Assembly: GCF_900169275.1 (NCBI RefSeq)
Contig: NZ_FXZC01000003.1
Span: 496,001-560,000 of the forward strand
Source: Brevibacterium casei CIP 102111
Lineage (GTDB): Bacteria > Actinomycetota > Actinomycetes > Actinomycetales > Brevibacteriaceae
Direction of reading: 5' to 3'
Length of the DNA: 64,000 nucleotides
The position numbers and the translations under genes are program-made. Positions 40,549 through 49,527 of the stretch are shown here, piece after piece. Every line of letters begins with the position of its first letter. Positions within the stretch are counted from its first letter, which is position 1. Under the pieces are notes generated by a model. The model had not been told where the DNA came from. It did not search any database and saw only the letters and a program-made list of their open reading frames with translations.

Positions 40549-42423
40549 TCAGCGGTCGCGATACTCCGCGATGATCTGGTCCGAGGCCTTCTCGCTGACC
40601 ATGTAGACGGCGCTGGCGATGAAGAAGCCCGGGATGTCGGGGAACACGCTCGCATCGACGACGCGCAGACCCTCGACCCCGCGCACGCGCAGGTCCCCGT
40701 CGAGCACTGCCATCGGGTCGTCGTCCGTGCCGATCTTCGCCGTTCCGCAGGCATGGTGGCCCCACGCCTCGCGCTTGACGAACTTGCGCAGCTCCTCGCG
40801 ACTGGCGACTTCGGCACCGGGCACGAGTTCGCGCACAACCTTCGTGTTCTCGATGCTGCCGACGATCGTCCGCGCCATCTCGAGGCCGTCGACGACCCCG
40901 TCGAGGTCGCGCTCCCACCCGTCCGACCCCTCGTCGAAGTACCGCATGCGGATGTCGGGCACATCGCGCGGGTCTGCCGAGCGCAGTCGCACAGAGCCCG
41001 CTCGGTCCCGCGTCCACCCCTTGAGGACGAGCATGCTCATCCGATCGTGGTGCGGCTTCGCATCGTAGGCGTAGTTCGGGTAGTACCCGTGGAAGTCCGC
41101 CGCCAGCGAGAAGATGATGACGTCGGCGTTGTCCCCGCCCCCGGCGCTCGTGTGCGCGACCATCGCCGCGAGCGACCCGTTCGTCGAGTACGGCCCGCCG
41201 CGATCGTCCTTCCACTCACGCAGCAGATGATCATCGGGCTCACCCGGCGCCGGCAGGTCGAGCGTCGAGTCGTCGAAGATCGGGAAGTCGGCGTCGAGCT
41301 CGTTGACGACGGAGACCTCGTAGCGGTCGTGGAGATTCTCCCCCACCCCAGGCGCGTCGACGAGGACGGGGATCCCGAACTCCTCAAGCTCCGCCGCCGG
41401 TCCGATGCCCGAGAGCTTGAGCAGCTGCGGGGTGTTGAAGGCCCCTGCCGCGACGATGACTTCGTTGCGGGCACGGACGGTCGACCGCCTCGGCGAGGGA
41501 TCATCGGAGCGTCGCTCCGGCGGGGTCGCAGCGTAGAGTCCGGCCCCGGCCAGGTATTCGACGCCGATCGCACGGGTGCCGTCGAAGAGCACCCGGGTGG
41601 CGAGCGCATCCTCGATGATCGTCAGCCGATCCGGATGTGCGGCGCGCGCGGCGAGCAGGCGCTCCCGGCTGCCGTTGCGCCGACCCCCGCCGGCGGCGAC
41701 GGGGACGAAGGACATCCCCTGATAGCTCGGCGGGGTGTCGGCGGCGTTGATGTCGCGCGGCAGGGAGATGTCCTCGGGGATGCCGAAGAGCTGCCGACTC
41801 GTCGTCTCGGTGGCGTTGATGATGTCGAGGAAGCGGGGTTCCCGGCCGGCGATCGCGGGGTCCGCCCGTGTCGTCTGCAGCCACCCGTCGTGCCCGTGGC
41901 GGGCCTTCTCGTCCCGGTCGGCCTCGCTGTCACCGGGCAGCGGCCGGGCGTCGACGCCCTGCCAGTCCTCGATGCGCTCGAAGATCTCCCGCATCGGCCC
42001 GTGCCCCCAGCTCTCATCGCCGGTGAGCTCCGCGAGTCCGTCCCAGTCCCGGGGCTGCGGGGCGATGTGGACCATCGCGCTCACCGCGGTGCTGCCACCG
42101 AGCGTCGATCCGCGGGGATAGAGGATCCCGCCGAGGTCATCGTCCCATTTCGAGTCCTCCCGCCCCTGGGCGGGATCGTCGTAGTGGGAGACGGCGAAGT
42201 TCCACACCATGTCGGGGTCTTCGCTCGCATAGGCCTGCATGACGGGGATGTCGTAGTACCCGCACTCGTGGTTCCCGCCGGCCTCGAGGACGGCGACGGT
42301 GAACCCCGCCTCGGCGAGGTTGGCCGCGAGCGGACCCCCGCCTGCCCCCGAGCCGACGATGACGAAGTCGTACTCGGGTGCGTCCTCGACGGAGTCCCCT
42401 GAGCCTCGGACGGCCTCGGTCAC
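40549..42423 (-). CDS. GMC-family FAD oxidoreductase
   Basis: A 624-residue glucose-methanol-choline oxidoreductase. FAD motif [23 protein letters not shown] at ~18-40, the GMC signature [14 protein letters not shown] at ~105-120, and a C-terminal [12 protein letters not shown]...[20 protein letters not shown] region with the active-site His. Members oxidise alcohols, sugars or sterols; this one is closest in appearance to the gluconate/choline-like bacterial group, but substrate is unknown. ATG overlaps the DUF2630 stop by four bases. The segment [10 protein letters not shown] encodes a copy of the CGCCGAGGCGG motif. Confidence 0.87.
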   Translation of the reverse strand: MTEAVRGSGDSVEDAPEYDFVIVGSGAGGGPLAANLAEAGFTVAVLEAGGNHECGYYDIPVMQAYASEDPDMVWNFAVSHYDDPAQGREDSKWDDDLGGILYPRGSTLGGSTAVSAMVHIAPQPRDWDGLAELTGDESWGHGPMREIFERIEDWQGVDARPLPGDSEADRDEKARHGHDGWLQTTRADPAIAGREPRFLDIINATETTSRQLFGIPEDISLPRDINAADTPPSYQGMSFVPVAAGGGRRNGSRERLLAARAAHPDRLTIIEDALATRVLFDGTRAIGVEYLAGAGLYAATPPERRSDDPSPRRSTVRARNEVIVAAGAFNTPQLLKLSGIGPAAELEEFGIPVLVDAPGVGENLHDRYEVSVVNELDADFPIFDDSTLDLPAPGEPDDHLLREWKDDRGGPYSTNGSLAAMVAHTSAGGGDNADVIIFSLAADFHGYYPNYAYDAKPHHDRMSMLVLKGWTRDRAGSVRLRSADPRDVPDIRMRYFDEGSDGWERDLDGVVDGLEMARTIVGSIENTKVVRELVPGAEVASREELRKFVKREAWGHHACGTAKIGTDDDPMAVLDGDLRVRGVEGLRVVDASVFPDIPGFFIASAVYMVSEKASDQIIAEYRDR

Positions 42424-42668
42424 TGGAGGTAGCCCTCGACTTCGCTCACGGGACGCTCCTTGGCGAGGTTGGGATCGCGTCCGGCGTCGCGCTCTCCCTG
42501 GCGCTGGCGCAGCAGGTCCCAGAGCTGGTCGAGCTCGCCCTCGAGCTGTGCGATGCGCTGATGCTCGTGCTCCTCGGTGATCTCTCCCTGCCCGAGGCGG
42601 CGGCGCAGCTCGCGCTCCTCCTCGACGGCGGCATTGATCTGCTTGTGGATCGATTTCTCGGTGGTCAT
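42420..42668 (-). CDS. DUF2630 family protein
   Basis: An 82-residue coiled-coil-like protein: SIHKQINAAVEEERELRRRL, then HQRIAQLEGELDQLWDLLRQRQGERDAGRDP. This is the DUF2630 pattern, common in Actinobacteria and without known function. Overlaps the GMC gene by ATGA and follows the UBP zinc-finger gene by 27 bases, so probably co-transcribed with both. Confidence 0.85.
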   Translation of the reverse strand: MTTEKSIHKQINAAVEEERELRRRLGQGEITEEHEHQRIAQLEGELDQLWDLLRQRQGERDAGRDPNLAKERPVSEVEGYLQ

Positions 42669-42695
42669 GGGGATTCCTCTCTCAGGGGGTGGGCC

Positions 42696-43055
42696 TCAGC
42701 GGTGGATCTTGTCCATCCAGTCCTCGGGCACGCGGTCGGCGGGCCCGGGCACGGACTGGGATTCGGGGTGGGCCAGGGGCGGCGCGAGCTCCGGGCCCTC
42801 GAAGGCCTGCTCGGTGCGGAAGTCAAAGAACCACTCCTCCCCGGGCTCGTAGCTGCGGGTGACCGGGTGTCCTGTCTCCTTGACGTGCCTGCTCGCGTGC
42901 TGTGAGGGCGAGGTGTCACAGCAGCCGATGTGCCCACATGCCGCGCACCGGCGCAGGTGGACCCACCACCCGCCGGTCTCCTCGCACTCGACGCAGCCGG
43001 GCCCTGAGGGCGGGACTGAGGGATCGATGTCTCCGGGTTCGAGTCGGATGTCCAT
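42696..43055 (-). CDS. UBP-type zinc finger protein
   Basis: A 119-residue protein with a single ZnF-UBP domain: Cys21, Cys24, Cys37, Cys40, Cys45, His53, His57 and His63 fall in the pattern CVEC...CAACGHIGCCD...QHASRHVKETGHP. In eukaryotes this finger binds the C-terminal Gly-Gly of ubiquitin; bacterial roles are unproven. The remaining ~50 residues are acidic and Pro-rich. A CATACT box six bases upstream of the ATG suggests a leaderless start. Confidence 0.87.
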   Translation of the reverse strand: MDIRLEPGDIDPSVPPSGPGCVECEETGGWWVHLRRCAACGHIGCCDTSPSQHASRHVKETGHPVTRSYEPGEEWFFDFRTEQAFEGPELAPPLAHPESQSVPGPADRVPEDWMDKIHR

Positions 43056-43061
43056 GCACCG

Positions 43062-43067
43062 AGTATG
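43062..43067 (-). promoter_or_regulatory. Candidate -10 box, leaderless start of UBP zinc-finger gene
   Basis: Minus-strand CATACT ends six bases before the ATG at 43055, in the 35-base gap after the decarboxylase. Confidence 0.35.
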
Positions 43068-43090
43068 GCACAGGTCACACTGTCCGTAAC

Positions 43091-45943
43091 CTAGACGTCG
43101 GTGACCTCTGCCTCTCCGGCCACCTCGGCGAGGATGACGCGGTAGCCCAGGCGGGCGTCGTAGCCGTGGATCTCCCGGGTGTCGAGGGCGGACATGAAGT
43201 CGAGCACCTCGGCGGTGATGACCTGACCGGGCACGAGCACGGGGAACCCTGGCGGGTACGGGGTGACGAACCCGGCCGAGACCGGGGCAACCCCGTTCTC
43301 GACGCGCCGCCGCAGTTCGTGCGGGAGGACGTACTCGACGGACTTCTGCCGCAGGCCCGCGTAGTAGGCCGACCTGAGATCGCCGTCGGGCAGCTGCGCC
43401 GCGGGGTCGTCGGCGGGCACCTCGGCGGCGTACTCGGGGGCGAAGGCGCTGAAGTCGGGCAGGGGCGGCATCACCGCGCTCGGCTCGGTCGACGCGTCGG
43501 AGGGGCCGACCTTGTACGGGTCGGTGAACCGCTCGGCGAGCTTGACGAGGACCTCGATGAGGTAGGCGACGGCGGACCGGGAGGTGCCGATGTTCGTCAT
43601 GAAGAGCACGGTGTTCCGGCTCGTCTTGTTCACCTGGATGCCGTAGCGGTCCATGAGGTACTCGTGCTTGAACGTGTCCCCGTCGACGCCGGTGCCGGTG
43701 ATCTCGACGGTGATCCGGCTGGGGTCGACGACGAACTCGTCCGTCGTCCACGCGTCCCAGAACGTCGCGAGTCCGTCGCGCAGCGGCATCGAGCGGGTCG
43801 TCTCCCGGTACTCGGCCGGGATGAGGTCCTTGGCGGTGAGCACGCGGAACGTCTTCTTCAGCAGCGGGTGCCTGGCCACCGCCGAGGCGAGGCTGACGGC
43901 GAGGTCGAGCTGCTTCTGCACGAGCGCGAAGCCCTCCATCTCGACTTGCCGGCGGCCGAGGTCGAGGGAGGCGAGGATCTGGTAGTTCGGCGACGTCGAG
44001 GTGTGCGTCATGTACGCCTCGTGGAAGGCCTCCTCGGCGCCGGCGCCGAACTCCTGGTCGTAGACGTGGATCATCGAGCCCTGCCGCAGCGCGGTGAGCG
44101 TCTTGTGCGTCGACTGGGTCGCGTAGACGCGGATCGTCGCATCCGGCGGGGCGAGCAGGGTCTCGTTCAGCCACACCTCGTCGGGGGCCGGCTCCCCGGT
44201 GACGGGATCGAACAGGCGCTTCCGCTGCTCCCGGTAGGCCGCGTCGTGCGAGTTCGTCCGCAGGGTCTCATCGAGGCGTTCGGCCGCGACCATCGCGGTG
44301 CGCTTGCGGGTGACGGGGTGGAAGCGGGCGAAGGCGAACCACGCTTCGTCCCAGAGGAAGACGAGGTCGGGCTTGATCGCGAGGCACTCGGCCATAACGC
44401 GCTCGGGGTCGTAGACGATGCCGTCGAACGTGCAGTTCGTCAGCGTGATCATCCGCACCTCGTCGAGGCGGCCGGCGGCCCGATAGTCGAGGAGGAGCTG
44501 CTTGATCCGGTGCAGGGGCACCGCGCCGTAGAACGCGAAGTCGTTGAGCGGGTACGCCTCGAGGTAGGCGGGGCGGGCGCCGGTGAGCATGAGCGCATGG
44601 TGGTGGGACTTGTGGCAGTTGCGGTCGACCATGACGATCTCGCCCGGGGCGACGACGGCCTGGTGGACGATCTTGTTCGCCGTCGACGTGCCGTTGGTGA
44701 CGAAGTACGTCCGCTTCGCCCCGAACGCGCGGGCCGCCAGCGACTGTGCCTTCTTCAGGGTGCGCACGGGGGCGAGGAGCGAGTCGAGCTCACCGGAGGT
44801 CGCGCTCGTCTCGGCGAGCAGGAGGTTGAGGCCGTAGAAGTCGACGAAGTCGGAGATCCACTTCGATCCGACGACCGAACCGCCGCGGGAGACGGGCAGA
44901 GCGTGGAAGACGCCGGCCGGCCGCCTCGCGTGCTCCTGGATGGCGGCGAAGAACGGGGTGTCGTAGAGGTGCTGGACACGGCGGAGCAGGGAGAGGTGGA
45001 GTTCGAACTGGTCCTCGCGCCGGAACACCCGGCGGAAGCGGTGGGTGAGCGCCCCGGCGAGGCTCTCGATGTGAGCTCCGGCCATGAGGTAGAGGTCGAG
45101 TTCGGGGCGCAGGCCCGCGAGCGTGTCGGCCAGCCGCAGCACCCGGCGAACCGAGTTGAGCGGGCTCATCGGACCCGTCGGCGACGAGGTCGTGCCCTCG
45201 TGGGCGAGCGCCACGGCGTTGCGGAGGTCGCGGCTGAGGACCTCGCGGGTGCGGTCGGTGAAACCGGGGCGGATGACGCACGCGAGGAGGTTGGGGTTCG
45301 TCAGCGCGGCGACGACGGCGTCATCGGCGGTGGGGACGATGACGTAGTCGTAGATGAACTGGTCGGAGGCGCTGCGGAGCTTGAGCAGGTCGGCGTGGAG
45401 TTCGTCGCGCCCACCCTCGGTCGTCTCGTCGACGATGAGGACCTCGAAGCGGGGCCGCGGGTCCTGCCGGTCGCGGATCTCCGCACGCTCCTCCTCGGTG
45501 AGCTCCTCGTCGATCGTGTCCGGCACCGTCGTTCCCCGCAGCCGGTTGACCGCGCGGGTGATGAGGTCATGGGCCTTGTCGAATTCGCCGTCGGAGAGGA
45601 GTTGGGCGATCTCCTCGACGTAGCGCTGACCGAACCCGCCCCAGTAGAGCTCGATCGTCTTCAGCGACCGCAGGGACCGCCAGACCTCACCGTCGGCGGC
45701 GATCATCGAGAAGTCTCCGCCGCTCATCACGAGGCGCTTGATCGCGTACTTGAGGTACTCCCATGCGTCCGAGCGCAGCCGCCACGTGCTCGCAGGCATC
45801 CCCGGGTCACGTTCGAGCCTGGCCTTCTCCGGCCGAGTGAGGAAGCCCTGGCGCGTCGACACCGGCTTGCCGCCCCTGTCCGAGGACAGGCCGGAGGCGA
45901 AGGGGGCGCCTCCCGGGAAATCGTCGGAATCGATGCCGGTCAT
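43091..45943 (-). CDS. Orn/Lys/Arg decarboxylase (fold type I PLP), long form
   Basis: A 950-residue PLP enzyme. The cofactor-binding Lys lies in ATQSTHKTLTALRQGSMIH, the Asp/Ala pair in FLWDEAWFAF, and the N-terminal ~200 residues form a wing-like receiver domain (VLIVDETTEGGRDEL...). The C-terminal domain ends with LVPGQVITAEVLDFMSALDTREIHGYD, as in lysine/arginine decarboxylases. It is longer than the usual 710-760 residues. It removes CO2 from a basic amino acid to give cadaverine, putrescine or agmatine; which one cannot be told. ATG 45943 has AGGAGG upstream, so the longer frame to 46063 is rejected. Confidence 0.88.
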   Translation of the reverse strand: MTGIDSDDFPGGAPFASGLSSDRGGKPVSTRQGFLTRPEKARLERDPGMPASTWRLRSDAWEYLKYAIKRLVMSGGDFSMIAADGEVWRSLRSLKTIELYWGGFGQRYVEEIAQLLSDGEFDKAHDLITRAVNRLRGTTVPDTIDEELTEEERAEIRDRQDPRPRFEVLIVDETTEGGRDELHADLLKLRSASDQFIYDYVIVPTADDAVVAALTNPNLLACVIRPGFTDRTREVLSRDLRNAVALAHEGTTSSPTGPMSPLNSVRRVLRLADTLAGLRPELDLYLMAGAHIESLAGALTHRFRRVFRREDQFELHLSLLRRVQHLYDTPFFAAIQEHARRPAGVFHALPVSRGGSVVGSKWISDFVDFYGLNLLLAETSATSGELDSLLAPVRTLKKAQSLAARAFGAKRTYFVTNGTSTANKIVHQAVVAPGEIVMVDRNCHKSHHHALMLTGARPAYLEAYPLNDFAFYGAVPLHRIKQLLLDYRAAGRLDEVRMITLTNCTFDGIVYDPERVMAECLAIKPDLVFLWDEAWFAFARFHPVTRKRTAMVAAERLDETLRTNSHDAAYREQRKRLFDPVTGEPAPDEVWLNETLLAPPDATIRVYATQSTHKTLTALRQGSMIHVYDQEFGAGAEEAFHEAYMTHTSTSPNYQILASLDLGRRQVEMEGFALVQKQLDLAVSLASAVARHPLLKKTFRVLTAKDLIPAEYRETTRSMPLRDGLATFWDAWTTDEFVVDPSRITVEITGTGVDGDTFKHEYLMDRYGIQVNKTSRNTVLFMTNIGTSRSAVAYLIEVLVKLAERFTDPYKVGPSDASTEPSAVMPPLPDFSAFAPEYAAEVPADDPAAQLPDGDLRSAYYAGLRQKSVEYVLPHELRRRVENGVAPVSAGFVTPYPPGFPVLVPGQVITAEVLDFMSALDTREIHGYDARLGYRVILAEVAGEAEVTDV

Positions 45944-46068
45944 GCTGGAGCCTCCTGGCTGGTGGTGCGCTGGTGCGGAATCCGTTGTGCTGACGATCAT
46001 ACGGCCTCCCCTCGAACGCGTGGACACCGCGGTGCCCACTTGAGACGAAAGAGTGATAAGCATGAATC

Positions 46069-47868
46069 ATGGATGTCACCGAGTCACAGACCGCCGGCCA
46101 TCTCATCGTCCAGGAGCTCGAGGCCCACGGAGTGAGGCGGGCGTATCTCGTGCCCGGGGAGTCGTACCTCGACGTCCTCGACGGCCTCCACGACTCCCCG
46201 ATCGAGACCATCGTGTGCCGGCAGGAGAGCGGTGCCGGCTACATGGCCGTGGCCGAGGGGAGGATGACCGGGATCCCCGGCATCGCCATGGTCACCCGCG
46301 GGCCGGGGGCGGCGAACGTCATGGCCGCCGTCCACACCGCCTACCAGGATGCGACCCCGCTCGTCGTCTTCGTCGGCCTCATCCCCACCGCCGCGCGCGG
46401 GCGTGAGGCGTTCCAGGAGTTCGACCTTTCCGCGTGGTTCGGAACGACGGCGAAGAAGGTCCTCGTCCTCGACGATCCCGACAAGGCCGCCGAGGTGGTC
46501 GTCGATGCCCTCCACACCGCCGTGTCCGGCCGGCCGGGTCCCGTCGTCATCGGCCTGCCCGAGGAGGTGCTCACCGAGCGGACATCCGCGCCGGTGCTGG
46601 CCCCGCGGGCGCTCGGAGTCCCGGCCCCGGCCGACGGGGACCTCACCGAGCTGCGCGCCCGCATCGACCAGGCCGAACGTCCCGTGCTCGTCATCGGCGG
46701 CGAGGACTGGGACCCGGCCACCGCCGAGCGCATCGCCCGGTGGTCGCGCGACCGCGAGCTCGGCGTCATCGCCACGTTCCGCGCCTACGACGGCATCGAC
46801 CACGATGCGCCGAACTTCCTCGGGATCCTCGGCTACGGTGCCGCTCCCGTGGCCAAGCGGGTGTTCGCCGAGTCCGACCTCCACATCTTCCTCGGCTGCG
46901 TGCGCACCGATGTCGCCACCGACGGGTTCACGATCGGCACGGATCAGCGCACGATCATCATCGGTCCCGATCCGGACGCGCACGGGCACTTCGGGCGTCT
47001 CGACGAGCACATCGTCACCTCGGTGAACCGGTTCGCCGAACGGCTCTTCACCGAGGACGGGACCCCCGCGTACACGATCTCCGCCGACGGCAGCATCGCC
47101 GAGGTGGCAGACGGTGGGACGAGAGGCGGGGCGGCCGACGACGCCGGCTCCGACGACACGACCCTGCCCTCCTGGATCCAGGAGGCCCGCGCTGAGCTGT
47201 CGGACTGGCGGCAGCCGAAGCCGGTCCCGGTCCCGGCGGGGGCGATCTCGGCAGGAGCCGCCTCGGCGAAGGAGCCGGGAGGGGCAGACGAGGTGGCCAC
47301 GGCCGCCTCGGCGGGGAACACCTTCGTCGACATGGACGAGGCGTTCGTCCACGTCAGGGAGCTGCTGCCGGCGGACGCGATCATCACGTTCGGGGCGGGG
47401 AACTTCTCCGGGTGGGCGACACGGTTCCTGCCCACGCACGGATTCCCCTCGGCGCTGGGGCCGCGGAACGGGTCGATGGGCTTCGGTCTGCCCGCCGCGG
47501 TCGCCGCGGGACTCGTCGCCCCCGACCGGACGGTGTTCTGCATCGCCGGCGACGGGGACTTCCTCATGACCGGGCAGGAGCTCGCGACGGCCGTCCAGTA
47601 CGGGGTCGATGTCACGATCGTCATCAACGACAACTCGGTCTACGGCACGATCCGCGGTCATCAGGACCGCGACTACCCGGGTCGGGCGACCGGAACGACG
47701 CTTGAGAACCCGGACTTCGCGGCGATGGCCACGGCGTTCGGGGGACTCGGGATCCGGGTCGAGCGGACCGAGCACTTCCGGGAGGCCTTCGCCGCGGCAC
47801 TGGCCCACCGGGGACCGGCCATCGTCCACTGCATCACCGATCCCGCGATCCGCGGGCCGAGACTCTGA
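46069..47868 (+). CDS. ThDP-dependent acetolactate synthase-like enzyme
   Basis: A 599-residue ThDP enzyme. The N-terminal Pyr domain has Glu53 in CRQESGAGYMAVAEGR, which activates the cofactor, and VTRGPGAANVM. The PP domain has the ThDP motif GDGDFLMTGQELATA...INDNSVYG near residues 490-525. A Gly/Ala/Asp-rich linker of about 80 residues (~350-420) separates the middle and PP domains, longer than in acetolactate synthase. No regulatory subunit gene adjoins, so a catabolic or other 2-keto acid carboligase or decarboxylase is more likely than branched-chain synthesis. Followed after 22 bases by an amidohydrolase, probably one operon. Confidence 0.85.
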   Translation: MDVTESQTAGHLIVQELEAHGVRRAYLVPGESYLDVLDGLHDSPIETIVCRQESGAGYMAVAEGRMTGIPGIAMVTRGPGAANVMAAVHTAYQDATPLVVFVGLIPTAARGREAFQEFDLSAWFGTTAKKVLVLDDPDKAAEVVVDALHTAVSGRPGPVVIGLPEEVLTERTSAPVLAPRALGVPAPADGDLTELRARIDQAERPVLVIGGEDWDPATAERIARWSRDRELGVIATFRAYDGIDHDAPNFLGILGYGAAPVAKRVFAESDLHIFLGCVRTDVATDGFTIGTDQRTIIIGPDPDAHGHFGRLDEHIVTSVNRFAERLFTEDGTPAYTISADGSIAEVADGGTRGGAADDAGSDDTTLPSWIQEARAELSDWRQPKPVPVPAGAISAGAASAKEPGGADEVATAASAGNTFVDMDEAFVHVRELLPADAIITFGAGNFSGWATRFLPTHGFPSALGPRNGSMGFGLPAAVAAGLVAPDRTVFCIAGDGDFLMTGQELATAVQYGVDVTIVINDNSVYGTIRGHQDRDYPGRATGTTLENPDFAAMATAFGGLGIRVERTEHFREAFAAALAHRGPAIVHCITDPAIRGPRL

Positions 47869-47890
47869 ACGCACACGCGAAAGGCACTCC

Positions 47891-49522
47891 GTGAGAATCG
47901 ACGCGATCTTCACCGATCTCGACGCGCACACCCTCGACCCCGCCCGCGCCCGGGCGACGAAGATCGGCGTGAGCTCCGGGCGGATCATCGGCTTCGACGA
48001 GGAGCTCGACGGGATCAGCGCCGACCGCGTCGAGTCGCTCGGCGGGGCGACCGTGCTGCCCGGCTTCAACGACGTCCACTGTCACACGACGTGGTACGGC
48101 CTCACGCTTGCCTCGGTCGACGTCACGGCGATGCCGGGCGGGTTGCCCGACGTCTACGCGGCCCTTGAGAAGGCGGCCGCAGTCACCCCTGCCGGGGAGT
48201 GGATCGAGGCGACCGGCTTCGCCCACCGCGACTACGACGGACAGTACCCGGAACTGAGCCGCCTCGACGAGATCACCGGAGACCGCCCCCTGTTCATGCG
48301 CCAGACCTCCGGGCACGCGGCGATCGTCAACACCGCGGCGATGAAGCTCGCCGGCATCCTCGATGCCGACTTCGCCGACCCCATCGGCGGGAAGGTCGTC
48401 CGCGACGCCGCCGGGCACCCGACGGGCCTTGTCGAGGAGACCGCGCAGGGACTTGTTCAGGACCTCATCCGCCCGTACTCGTTGGACACGATCGTCGACG
48501 CCCTCGACCTCGCCACCGCGCAGTACGCGAGGGAGGGCATCACCTCGTTCGGGGAGTGCGGCATCGCCTACGGGTGGATCGGCCACTCCCCCATCGAGAT
48601 CTCCGCGTACCTGCGCGCCCGCGAAGAAGGCAAGCTGCGCGCCCGAGCCCAGCTCATGCCGCAGGCCGACGGCCTCCACCCGATCGCTGCGAACTCCGCC
48701 GACGGGTTCGGCATCGGCCTCGACGCGGGGCTCCGCACCGGCCTCGGCGACGACATGATCAGCATCGGGCCTGTGAAGTTCTTCATGGACGGGGCGATGT
48801 CCGGGGAGACCGCGGCGCTGCGGGAGAACTACGAGGGGCGCGACCATCCCGGCTACCTCCAGGCCGATGCCGAGGAGCTGCGGCAGCGCATCCTCGACAC
48901 CTACGCCTCCGGATGGTCACTCGCCGTCCACGCGATCGGCGACGCCGCCGTCGATGCGGCGATCGCGAACATCGTCGAAGCCCAGACCCGCTTCGGCAGA
49001 CGGGCCGTGCCCAACCGGATCGAGCATGCGGGCCTCGTCCACGACGAGCACCTTGAGACCCTGGCCTCCCACGGCATCGCCGTGACCCCGCAGGCCGCGT
49101 TCGCCGAGGCGATCGGGGATGGGATGAACCGCTCGCTCGGGCCCGAGCGTCGGAGGCTGCTCTACCGTGCGAAGTCCTTCGTCGACGCCGGGGTCCTGCT
49201 GCCGGGCAGCTCGGATCGACCGTGTGCCGACGGCACCGCCCTGCGCGGGATCGGCGCCTTCGTCACCCGCGCCACCCGGGAGGGCGACGTCATGGGGGCG
49301 GCCTCCGAGAGGCTCTCCCCCGCCGAGGCGGTCGCCGCCTACACCTCGGTCGCCGCGATCGCCTCGGGGCAGGGGGCGGAGAAGGGGACGCTGAGCCGTG
49401 GGAAGCTCGCCGACTTCGTCGCCCTCGACGCCCACCCCGCCGAGGTGGCCCCGGCCGACATCGCCGACATCCCCGTGCGCGCCACCGTCCTCGGCGGCGC
49501 ATTCACCCACGACGCGAGGTAG
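47891..49522 (+). CDS. YtcJ-type amidohydrolase
   Basis: A 543-residue metal-dependent amidohydrolase of the YtcJ/Amidohydro_3 group. The HxH motif is LPGFNDVHCHTTWYGL, a second His is in AVHAIGDAAVD, another in NRIEHAGLVHDEHLE and the catalytic Asp in LLPGSSDRPC. A GPVKFFMDGAMSGETA motif is typical. Substrates are usually N-acylated or cyclic amides. GTG 47891 has GAAAGG upstream. Paired with the ThDP gene; together they might process one compound, but the pathway is unknown. Confidence 0.87.
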   Translation: MRIDAIFTDLDAHTLDPARARATKIGVSSGRIIGFDEELDGISADRVESLGGATVLPGFNDVHCHTTWYGLTLASVDVTAMPGGLPDVYAALEKAAAVTPAGEWIEATGFAHRDYDGQYPELSRLDEITGDRPLFMRQTSGHAAIVNTAAMKLAGILDADFADPIGGKVVRDAAGHPTGLVEETAQGLVQDLIRPYSLDTIVDALDLATAQYAREGITSFGECGIAYGWIGHSPIEISAYLRAREEGKLRARAQLMPQADGLHPIAANSADGFGIGLDAGLRTGLGDDMISIGPVKFFMDGAMSGETAALRENYEGRDHPGYLQADAEELRQRILDTYASGWSLAVHAIGDAAVDAAIANIVEAQTRFGRRAVPNRIEHAGLVHDEHLETLASHGIAVTPQAAFAEAIGDGMNRSLGPERRRLLYRAKSFVDAGVLLPGSSDRPCADGTALRGIGAFVTRATREGDVMGAASERLSPAEAVAAYTSVAAIASGQGAEKGTLSRGKLADFVALDAHPAEVAPADIADIPVRATVLGGAFTHDAR

Positions 49523-49527
49523 CTGCC

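Noticed and set aside
42902..46135. A 1077-codon plus-strand frame antisense to the decarboxylase
   Set aside because: Arg/Val/Asp/Glu-rich shadow of a well-supported minus-strand gene; no domain resemblance.
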